Position numbers and translations under genes: made by a program. A DNA stretch of 50,013 nucleotides from DATBGS01 sp036557885 (GTDB lineage Bacteria; Chloroflexota; Ktedonobacteria; Ktedonobacterales; DATBGS01), in NCBI GenBank assembly GCA_036557885.1, contig DATBGS010000076.1, positions 1 to 50,013 on the forward strand, written 5' to 3'. The notes beneath the pieces were generated by a model. That model did no database searches. It was not told the DNA's origin and saw nothing but the letters and a program-made list of their open reading frames with translations. Positions 31,424 to 38,721 of the stretch are shown here, one piece after another (within the stretch, counting starts at the first letter, position 1; the number at the start of each line of letters is the position of its first letter).

Positions 31424-32560
31424 ATGGCCTGGAGCAAGAAAGGATGTGTTGGCGTGCGTATGGTTCGATCACCGCAGGCGGCGCTGCGCTGGGGGGGAAT
31501 GCTTTCGCTGGCGCTGGTCTTCTGTGTGCTCACCAATGGGTGCGCGTTGCTAAACAATCTGACCCACGAGACACGCCCTACCAGCACTCCGGCTGCCGGA
31601 GATGGCCTGCTGCCTGGGCAGGAACGCTGGAAGGATGGTGTCTCGTCATTTCTCTTTGGCACCAACGACACCCAGGAGTGGTCGGAGGATAATATTGAGA
31701 CGAACCCGGCTGTGCAGCAAGCCCTGAAAGCGGCCCATTTTACGCTGCTGCGCACGTTCTTTTTTGCGCACAGCCTGGCTGATGGGCACGCTACGACGGA
31801 CGCCGAGCTTGAGCAGCGCATTGCCACCGTTGAAAAAAGTGGCATGGTGTGCCTGGGAGTGCTCTTTGATATTACCAATGTGCCTTTTATAGAGCATGTG
31901 GTGCGCCTGCTGGGGCCGCGCTGCAACCTGTACGAATTTGGGAACGAGCCGGACCTGGGTGATGGGGCTGGGCATGACCAGTATTCTCTTCAGACCTATC
32001 TGAAGCAGTGGAATACGGTTATCCCCCAACTGCGCAGCATCAATCCGCAGGCGAAGTTTATCGGCCCGGCGACGTATACCCCGCAGGGCAATTTCTGCCA
32101 CTATCGGGATGACGGCTCAAACTCCTGCTATCTTCAGGACTTTTTGATGGGGGTGAAGGCATCGGGGGTGCTCCCCGATGCGGTGAGCTTCCATGATTAT
32201 CCGTGTTACCAGGAAACCGAGGCGTCCTGCCTGGCAAAGGCTTCCAGCTATGCCGAGGCGACAGCGCAGGTGAAAGATTGGGTCAACAGCATTCTGGGGA
32301 AAAACCTGCCGGTGGGGATTACAGAGTGGAACTATGACCCTGGCGTTCCTCCGCCAAACTATGGCGATGATTTCATGACCAGGTTTTCGACGGATGCGCT
32401 GCATGCCATGATTCAGGCAAAGTTGGATTTTGCGGCGCAGTTTGACGCGCTGAGTTATTCTGGCTATGGCGCCCAGGATTTGTTTGATCTGGAGCATCAG
32501 GATCAGCCCAAGCCGCAATACTACGCGATCAAGGCCGTGATAGACGCCTATTATCCATAG
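31424..32560 (+). CDS. Lipoprotein with a clan-A glycoside hydrolase-like domain
   Basis: About 378 aa. A hydrophobic segment ends in a lipobox-like LTNGC, followed by a Thr/Pro/Ala linker, so it is probably an exported lipoprotein. The remainder looks like a (beta/alpha)8 glycosidase: LYEFGNEPDLGDG has the acid/base Glu after Asn, and PVGITEWNYDPG has the candidate nucleophile Glu, as in GH39/GH5-like proteins. I infer cleavage or remodelling of the locus' own polysaccharide. The start is uncertain: ATG 31424 (GGAG close upstream), GTG 31454 or ATG 31460. Confidence 0.75.
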   Translation: MAWSKKGCVGVRMVRSPQAALRWGGMLSLALVFCVLTNGCALLNNLTHETRPTSTPAAGDGLLPGQERWKDGVSSFLFGTNDTQEWSEDNIETNPAVQQALKAAHFTLLRTFFFAHSLADGHATTDAELEQRIATVEKSGMVCLGVLFDITNVPFIEHVVRLLGPRCNLYEFGNEPDLGDGAGHDQYSLQTYLKQWNTVIPQLRSINPQAKFIGPATYTPQGNFCHYRDDGSNSCYLQDFLMGVKASGVLPDAVSFHDYPCYQETEASCLAKASSYAEATAQVKDWVNSILGKNLPVGITEWNYDPGVPPPNYGDDFMTRFSTDALHAMIQAKLDFAAQFDALSYSGYGAQDLFDLEHQDQPKPQYYAIKAVIDAYYP

Positions 32561-32623
32561 GTGTTTATGTGGCGCTTGCTCAAGTGGTGCGCTGTGTCCG
32601 GCCTGAACTGGCGCTAACTGGCG

Positions 32624-33178
32624 CTACTCCAACAGATAGTGGAAGTCAATGGTGTAGTTGAGGTTGCGCGGGGTGCGTTCTCGAATCACTTTGGCAGGCA
32701 CTCCCCCAACGACGGCATACGGTGGAACGTCGCGGGTGACGACTGCTCCGGCCATCACCACTGCCCCTTCGCCTATCGTCACACCACCCAGGATGGTTGC
32801 GCGTATGCCGATCCAGGCGTGGTGGCCGATGCTGATGGGGCGATAAAAATCGGGGAAGGTTGGGTCTTCCATATCGTGTGAGCCAGTAACCAACCAGGTT
32901 CCGGCTCCAATGCTGACATGCTCGCCAATGGTCAGCCCGCCGGTGGTATGCAGGAGACATCCCTGGTTAATTATCGTTCCCGCGCCAATGGAGACTTTTT
33001 TTCCGCTGGTGCGTATCCCGGCCATTTGTATATGCTGTCCCAAAAATAGCGCGGCCTTTGGCCCAATCTGCCAGCCAAGCACATGCCGATACCAGGCGTG
33101 ACGGATGGTAAACGAGGGGATATGGCTGATGCAATGATTGGTAAGATATTTAATCCAGGCAGCAAGAAAGAGTTTCAC
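32624..33178 (-). CDS. WcaF/NodL-like hexapeptide O-acyltransferase
   Basis: 184 aa left-handed beta-helix protein: VSIGAGTIINQGCLLH, GLTIGEHVSIGAGTWLVTGSHDM, HHAWIGIRATILGGV and AVVTRDVPPYAVVGGVPAKVI. The catalytic His is probably in TGSHD. It likely O-acetylates a sugar of the polymer. The start is GTG 33178; an AGGAGG lies about 14 nt upstream, longer than usual. Confidence 0.87.
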   Translation of the reverse strand: MKLFLAAWIKYLTNHCISHIPSFTIRHAWYRHVLGWQIGPKAALFLGQHIQMAGIRTSGKKVSIGAGTIINQGCLLHTTGGLTIGEHVSIGAGTWLVTGSHDMEDPTFPDFYRPISIGHHAWIGIRATILGGVTIGEGAVVMAGAVVTRDVPPYAVVGGVPAKVIRERTPRNLNYTIDFHYLLE

Positions 33179-33246
33179 GATGCTTTTCTAAACCTCCTAC
33201 GTCTCACGAAGGTGTGCGTGGCACGGAGCACTTGCTCTGCGTTGTG

Positions 33247-35010
33247 CTAGGCTGGTGGAGGCTGATGGCGCTGACGCTGGCGCTGCTGTCCCCGCGACAG
33301 CGAACGAGCGGGAGGGTCTGCGGCTGGTTCAACTTGTACCGCAGTAACGAACCAGGGAATGTTGCCAGCCAGGGCTGGCTCGCCTTCGGCGGGGGATGGT
33401 CCTGCATCGGTGTGGGCCGCTTCTTTCTTCCTGGGGGTTGGCTCAACCGGAACCGCAGAGACAAACCAGGGCACCTCTTTGTCGGGGGCTGGCTCAACGC
33501 CAGTGTGAGCTGGCTCAACGCTGGGAAGGGCTGGCTCAACGTCGGTGTGAACTGGCTCGCCTTCGGCGGCGGCTGGCTGCGATTTCTTGCGAACTGCGTG
33601 AATGAGGGCCTGAATATCTTCGCGTGGGATTGCTCCAAGTAAGGTGGCAAGCAGCAAGTAGACCAGCACGGCGACAGGCAGGATATAGATCAGCGAGAGA
33701 TTTTTCATGACACGAATCACCAGCGCCATTGCTATCGCTGCAACGCCAGTTTTGGCGGCAACGGAGATGCTGCCAGTGGGCAGGAGACGGCGGGGAGTGA
33801 TGGGGATCGCCATACACAGCAGCAGAAATTCAGTAAGCGTGGTGACCATCGCGGAACCGACCTGCCGATAGAGTGGGATCAACAACAGATTCATGCCTAA
33901 ATTAAAGACCAGCGCTACTGCGGCCATCATGGTGATCTTTTTCTCTTGTTTGACGCTGATCAGAATAGTAGTAAACACCGTGTTGACATAGAGAAAGAAC
34001 AGCCCTGGCCCCAGGGCTTCCAGCACGCGGATGCTGTGGGCAAATTCGGGCCGGTGATAGAAGAAACCAATGACGCTGGTAGCGCCCACCACCAGCATGG
34101 TGGTGATTGGCGCTACGCAGACCAGTAAGAAATTGAGCGATTTCTCTGCGGCCAGCTTTAACGTTGCCTCTGAGGTCACGGAAAGTCTGGAAAAGACAGG
34201 ATACATCACCGTGCCAACAATCAAGCTGGGTAAAAAAACAAGCGTATCAAAGATGCGGTATCCGGCCCCATACCACCCGACTACCTGGGCATTGGTCATC
34301 AAGGAAAGTAAGACCGTATCCAGACGATAGTAGATGACCCCCAGAACGCCGTAGAGCAAAAACGGCAGGCCGGTGCGGGTGAGTTGAAGCATCAGCTTGC
34401 CATCCAGGGACAGGTGGACTCCCATCAATTTGATGAACCAGGCTCCCTGCCAAAGCGTGTTGGCAAACGCGCTGCCAAGCAGCACCAGCGCCATGACTTC
34501 GACACTTGCGCCCTGGCTCAGCAGCCAGATGCCTGCCAGTGCTCCAACACTTTTTTCAATGATGTTTCCCACAACCGGGAAAACGGCGCGCTCAAAGGCA
34601 TAATGCAATGACCCAAACGCATTGGTGATGGCGGTGCAGAGGAGCGTAATTCCACAGATGGCGACCAGCTTTTGCTGCTCCGCGTCGTAGCCCAGGCGCT
34701 GACAGAGATAGAGGAGGACGCCATACAGTATCACCCAGAGCAGCACTTTGAGGAAAATCGTGTTCGTGAGGTAGCGGAGCGCCCTGGCTGGCTCCTGGGC
34801 GACATCGCGGGTGAGCTGCGAGTTAAAGCCGAACTCGATAGGAAAACCGATCAGCGCCACAAACGTGATGGCAAAGTACAGTTCACCAAGTAACTGGCCG
34901 CCCAGAAAACGCCCATAGGCAATGGTCAGCAGCAGCGTAGATGTCCACGTGACCATTTGCCCCAGGAGGGAGATGACGGAGTTGCCGATAACCCGGCGCA
35001 GTGATTTCAT
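33247..35010 (-). CDS. Wzx-type polysaccharide flippase with repeated cytoplasmic tail
   Basis: 587 aa. Residues 1 to ~470 form a MATE/PST-type flippase with 12-14 membrane helices, including GFPIEFGFNSQLTRDVA, YGAGYRIFDTLVFLPS and PVFSRLSVTSEATL. It would flip lipid-linked repeat units. The last ~115 residues are hydrophilic, Pro/Glu/Ala-rich, and contain two copies of a block ending PWFVSAVPVEP / PWFVTAVQVEP, plus shorter repeats of AEGEPA-, HTDxxP- type. Typical Wzx proteins lack such a tail. Its ATG overlaps the ATP-grasp stop (ATGA), so both are co-translated. Confidence 0.88.
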   Translation of the reverse strand: MKSLRRVIGNSVISLLGQMVTWTSTLLLTIAYGRFLGGQLLGELYFAITFVALIGFPIEFGFNSQLTRDVAQEPARALRYLTNTIFLKVLLWVILYGVLLYLCQRLGYDAEQQKLVAICGITLLCTAITNAFGSLHYAFERAVFPVVGNIIEKSVGALAGIWLLSQGASVEVMALVLLGSAFANTLWQGAWFIKLMGVHLSLDGKLMLQLTRTGLPFLLYGVLGVIYYRLDTVLLSLMTNAQVVGWYGAGYRIFDTLVFLPSLIVGTVMYPVFSRLSVTSEATLKLAAEKSLNFLLVCVAPITTMLVVGATSVIGFFYHRPEFAHSIRVLEALGPGLFFLYVNTVFTTILISVKQEKKITMMAAVALVFNLGMNLLLIPLYRQVGSAMVTTLTEFLLLCMAIPITPRRLLPTGSISVAAKTGVAAIAMALVIRVMKNLSLIYILPVAVLVYLLLATLLGAIPREDIQALIHAVRKKSQPAAAEGEPVHTDVEPALPSVEPAHTGVEPAPDKEVPWFVSAVPVEPTPRKKEAAHTDAGPSPAEGEPALAGNIPWFVTAVQVEPAADPPARSLSRGQQRQRQRHQPPPA

Positions 35011-36203
35011 GCGTTGGCCCCCTTGCGCTTTCTGAGATGGAGCGCGCGCGTAAATACGCTGGCTGTGTCGCCAACGGCGGGAAGCGGGTCACGCCAGTCC
35101 AAAACAGAAAACACGGTTTTCCCCATGAGAGAGCGCAGGTAGGCCCGTCGCGTCGTGATGCCTGCTCGCACCTCTTGTTGGCCTGCGGGGAGGTCCGTGA
35201 TGAAGCGCACCCAATGCGCGCCATAGCGCGGGGTGATGCTGGCTGGTAATTCCCCTCGCACAGCGCGGTATTGGAGGTAGGAGAAATCCAGCCCGCAGGC
35301 CACGCAGAGGGTATGCCAGCCCCAGGGCCGGAGGTTGATGTCCAGCAGTTTGTACTGATTGTCGCGGCGGTCCAGCTTAAACTCCACCTCCACCATGCCA
35401 GAGACGCGCATAAAACGCAGCAGCTTTTCCGCCGGGGCGATGATCTCTGGGATTTCGATGGCTTCCACAAAGCTGCTGCCCAGCCCATAATCAATCGGAT
35501 ATTGGCGGGTGCGCCTGGCGGTCATGTTGAGCAGGGTTTCGCCGTCTTGACAGAAGGCGGCGACGGAAAACTGGGTTTCGCCGGTGCCGGGGATGACCTC
35601 CTGAAGCATAATCTCATCCGCGCTGATGATGCTGGCTGCCTGGCGATAGTGCCCCAGCAGCTCGGTCATGCTGGTTGCCGGGAGCGCTTTGAGGCGCACC
35701 ACGTACTGGAGGCGCACGGAGATGGCTGGTTTAATGATGACCGGGAAGGTGATGGGGAGACGCTCCAGTTCGGCGGCGTCGGCGGGGTACCAGGTCTTGG
35801 GATAGGGAACGCCCTGCTCGTCAGCCATGCGATAGGTTAAACGTTTATCATTGGCCCACTGCACCACGTCCCAGGGCGGGGGCACCAGTTGATAGACCTG
35901 GGAGAGCATGGCATGGTTGCGGGCGACCAGTTCAACGACCTCATCTTGCAAGGCAAAGAGCACCCAGTGTTCTAAATGATACTCTTTGGCAATCTGGAGC
36001 AGGAAGGTGAGGAACTCCTCGCCCTCCATTGGCCCCGGCCACTTAAGGCGTTTGCTGACATAGCGCGAGAACCAGGCAGAGCGTGGCACCTGGTCAATGA
36101 CCACGCTTGGGATGCCTCGGCGTCCCAGGCTGCGCACCACGCCCAGCGCTTTAAAGTCACTGCCTAACACGACGACCCCTGGGGTCTGCGCTTGTCGTTT
36201 CAT
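35007..36203 (-). CDS. ATP-grasp ligase-like protein
   Basis: About 398 aa. An N-terminal Rossmann-like region (VVVLGSDFKALGVVRSLGRRG) precedes an ATP-grasp fold: WANDKRLTYRMADEQGVPYPKT, FPVIIKPAISV, and the metal/ATP end VEVEFKLDRR followed by YKLLDINLRPWGW. Such enzymes form amide or ester bonds via acyl phosphates. In polysaccharide loci of Gram-positive-like bacteria similar genes may add amino acids to sugars, but the substrate here is unknown. ATG 36203 fits the family start; an in-frame TTG at 36227 is possible. Confidence 0.82.
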   Translation of the reverse strand: MKRQAQTPGVVVLGSDFKALGVVRSLGRRGIPSVVIDQVPRSAWFSRYVSKRLKWPGPMEGEEFLTFLLQIAKEYHLEHWVLFALQDEVVELVARNHAMLSQVYQLVPPPWDVVQWANDKRLTYRMADEQGVPYPKTWYPADAAELERLPITFPVIIKPAISVRLQYVVRLKALPATSMTELLGHYRQAASIISADEIMLQEVIPGTGETQFSVAAFCQDGETLLNMTARRTRQYPIDYGLGSSFVEAIEIPEIIAPAEKLLRFMRVSGMVEVEFKLDRRDNQYKLLDINLRPWGWHTLCVACGLDFSYLQYRAVRGELPASITPRYGAHWVRFITDLPAGQQEVRAGITTRRAYLRSLMGKTVFSVLDWRDPLPAVGDTASVFTRALHLRKRKGANA

Positions 36204-36266
36204 GCCCTCCCCGGCCTTTCTCCGCAACCCATTCTCCCTGCCAAAGCAGATCGCTTAGATGCTGCA

Positions 36267-36291
36267 CCCCTGGGAGCATTTCTCCCAGGGG
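36267..36291. promoter_or_regulatory. Perfect hairpin in the divergent ATP-grasp/wzz promoter region
   Basis: CCCCTGGGAG (36267-36276), loop CATTT, CTCCCAGGGG (36282-36291). It lies in the 349-nt gap between divergent starts, 64 nt from the ATP-grasp start, and lacks a T-run on either side, so an operator or a 5'-UTR structure is likelier than a terminator. Nothing else gene-like is seen in the gap. Confidence 0.5.
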
Positions 36292-36552
36292 AGTTATAGC
36301 ACTCACATGTGCTGATGCAATGGATATTGTGGTAGAGAATAGGTGATCTTCTGCGGAGAAGGTACAGAGTGCTCTCCCGCCGATGGGAGCGTGTGGCAAA
36401 GCAGAATAGGAGAGAAGTACCGGCGTGTAATGTCTACCACCACCTCTTTTTTGCAACGTTATTTCTACCAATTCCATCACCTCTTCGTTATGAAATAGGG
36501 ATATGCTGATGAATGTTATCTCGTCCCTTGTGCCAATAAGGAGGCAGTGATT

Positions 36553-37590
36553 GTGGTTGCTACGTTAGAGGCGATTTTTCGCCACCCATTTCGGTTGGTG
36601 CTTTTAGTCATCCTGCTTCCTGGGTTGAGCGTCGCTGTGGCCTTCTTTCTGCCACGCACCTATCAGGCTTCGGCATCGCTGTGGGCCTTGCGGCGTTATG
36701 TGGTGATTGGCGCCACCGGTCCAGAAAGCGATTTGCAATCAACGCCAGCACAAACACAGGCAACGGCACTGGCAGAACTGTTGCAGAGCCGCACGTTTGA
36801 CCTGGCGGTAGCCAGCGAGAGCGGCCTGGCATCTACGTTGAGTGCCGGTAATCAACAAGACCCGCAGCTTCGTGATGACGCGCTGGTGCAGGATCTTTCG
36901 ACGAAGGTTCTGGTGGGCGCTTCAGGTAACAATCTGTTTGTGATTACCTATACGAACAAGAGCGCTGCGATGGCGCAGCAGGTGGTGAAGTCCGTTATCC
37001 AGAACTTTGAGAAGCAATCAGAAGCGCTCTCGGTGCAAGAGGCGCAGCTTTTGTTGGATTCTTACCAAACACAACTTGATCAGGCAAAACAGGATGAAGC
37101 GGCAGCAGCAGCAGCGGAGACAAAATACCTGCACGATAATCCTCAACTCACCCCGCAAGACTTGCAGACTGATCCGCAGTATGTGATCTTGCACGCGCAG
37201 ACGCAGCAAGCCCAGAGCAACGTCCTCAATCTAGAGAACCAGATTGCCACGCTCAATCAGGAAATTTCTACGCAAGGAAATGGAACCCAGAGCTTCTTCA
37301 ACGTACTTGACCCGCCAACTTTGCCTGCCCGCCCGGTTTCTCGTCTGAAGACCTTGCTCGCGGCTGGCGGCCTGGGGCTGGGCCTGGCCTTGCTGTCAGT
37401 GGGGGTCTATCTCTTCATCCTGGTCCGGCGCGACCATGCTGTTTACGGGCAGCGCGAGTTAGAGCAAGCGGCTTCCTATCCCATTTTGATGGAATTGCCT
37501 CTTCTCCCAGAAAAGACGTATGCTCTCCTGGTCCATGAAACCTATGAGGAAGAGAGCAGAAATGGGCGAAAGCTCCTTCTGAGAAATTGA
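36553..37590 (+). CDS. Wzz-type polysaccharide co-polymerase
   Basis: About 345 aa. A first membrane helix near the N-terminus (FRLVLLVILLPGLSVAVAFF), a long periplasmic-type domain with coiled-coil (ALSVQEAQLLLDSYQTQLDQ onwards), the Pro-rich LDPPTLPARPVSRLK before the second helix LAAGGLGLGLALLSVGVYLF, and a short cytosolic tail. It regulates chain length together with the ATPase downstream. Start GTG 36553 has AAGGAGG 8 nt upstream; GTG 36547 would be too close. Confidence 0.88.
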   Translation: MVATLEAIFRHPFRLVLLVILLPGLSVAVAFFLPRTYQASASLWALRRYVVIGATGPESDLQSTPAQTQATALAELLQSRTFDLAVASESGLASTLSAGNQQDPQLRDDALVQDLSTKVLVGASGNNLFVITYTNKSAAMAQQVVKSVIQNFEKQSEALSVQEAQLLLDSYQTQLDQAKQDEAAAAAAETKYLHDNPQLTPQDLQTDPQYVILHAQTQQAQSNVLNLENQIATLNQEISTQGNGTQSFFNVLDPPTLPARPVSRLKTLLAAGGLGLGLALLSVGVYLFILVRRDHAVYGQRELEQAASYPILMELPLLPEKTYALLVHETYEEESRNGRKLLLRN

Positions 37591-37697
37591 GCAGGTGCTC
37601 ATGGTACGACCGGGGCGCGAAGGCGGAGGACTTCCCCGGCGACAGTCTTTCGCCAGAATGCGGTCAGTAGTGACCTGAAGGGATTTGAGTAGTTTGC

Positions 37698-38567
37698 ATG
37701 CGCGATGATACCACAGACACACCGAAGAGGGTCAAAACAGGAAATCAGCCCGCTCTCCCGCCTCGAGAAGGGAACGGTTATCCACCAGATGAGAAGGCTT
37801 CTTCTGGGGCAGAGTTTCCCCTGGTTTCTGGTCCTATTCCCGCCATGCCCTCGCCACCTCCGCCGCGCAAAGCAGCGCGCGATGGGGCTGCCCGGTCTTC
37901 TCGCTCATCTATGTCGCGGAGCGGGGGGAAGGGGTCTGATCAGCTTGCGGCTTCAGCCCTGCGGGAACGCTGTCGCCAGCTCTATGCCTCACTCTTTTTC
38001 CGCGAGCCGCAGCCTGTGCGGAGCCTGGGGTTTACCAGCGCCATCCAGGGAGAAGGGAAGACCTATCTTGCGCGTATGACGGCAACCGTGCTGGCTGACG
38101 AGCAGACCGCGCCGATCACCTTGCTGGAGTGCAACTGGGATCACCCCTCGTTCCACGAGGACTTTGGAATTCCTGCTACCCCAGGATTGGCAGAATGGCT
38201 GCGTGGGCAATGCCATAGCAGCCGTATTCGTCATCAGGTTGGCCCGAACCTGACGATTGTTCCCGCAGGCGAAGGCGGCTCCGATGCGGTGCGGCTGCTG
38301 CGCCAGTTTCGTCAGAATGGCTTGCTTACGTCGTTGGTCGCCCCCAATGAACTGGTTGTGGTGGACCTGCCCCCCATTATCACCTCTGGCTATGGGATGC
38401 TGGCTGCCAGCCTTGTAGATGCCCTCATTGTCGTGGTCCAGTCTGGGGCTACTCCAGATCACCTGATTGCCGAAACCGTTGATCGCCTGAAAGGGCTTCC
38501 CGTCGAAGGGCTGATTCTCAATCAGGTGAAGAGCCATATCCCCCGCTGGATACGCCAGTTACTCTAG
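37698..38567 (+). CDS. CpsD/CapB-like P-loop ATPase, degenerate BY-kinase
   Basis: 289 aa. The first ~95 residues are Pro/Ser/Arg-rich and probably disordered. Then LYASLFFREPQPVRSLGFTS, Walker A AIQGEGKTYLAR and Walker B ELVVVDLPPIITSG, in the layout of tyrosine autokinases that partner Wzz. Walker A' normally reads DADLRRP and here is ECNWDHP, so its acidic residues are altered. The C-terminal Tyr cluster is absent (it ends IRQLL). It may control the co-polymerase by ATP binding rather than as a kinase. The gene lies 107 nt after wzz. Confidence 0.82.
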   Translation: MRDDTTDTPKRVKTGNQPALPPREGNGYPPDEKASSGAEFPLVSGPIPAMPSPPPPRKAARDGAARSSRSSMSRSGGKGSDQLAASALRERCRQLYASLFFREPQPVRSLGFTSAIQGEGKTYLARMTATVLADEQTAPITLLECNWDHPSFHEDFGIPATPGLAEWLRGQCHSSRIRHQVGPNLTIVPAGEGGSDAVRLLRQFRQNGLLTSLVAPNELVVVDLPPIITSGYGMLAASLVDALIVVVQSGATPDHLIAETVDRLKGLPVEGLILNQVKSHIPRWIRQLL

Positions 38568-38576
38568 AGGAGACAC

Positions 38577-38708
38577 ATGAAGACTATCTCAGCACTGCTC
38601 GTGCTTTTCCTGGCGGTTGGGCTGTTCGCCCGCAAGTTTAACGGCGGGGTGCGTTTTCTTTTGCTCGCCGGAATTGTTGTGGTGGTGATCTACTCTTTTT
38701 TCAGCTAA
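38577..38708 (+). CDS. 43-aa membrane miniprotein
   Basis: A small ORF between the BY-kinase-like gene and wzy: ATG 38577, TAA 38706-38708, with AGAGGAG 5-6 nt upstream. It encodes two hydrophobic stretches (about residues 4-18 and 27-42) separated by a basic turn ARKFNGGVR, predicting a helical hairpin. It lies 9 nt after the ATPase stop and 13 nt before wzy, so it is probably co-translated. I do not recognise a family; a small regulator or stabiliser of the Wzz/Wzy complex is a guess. Confidence 0.7.
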   Translation: MKTISALLVLFLAVGLFARKFNGGVRFLLLAGIVVVVIYSFFS

Positions 38709-38721
38709 GAAATCAAGAATT

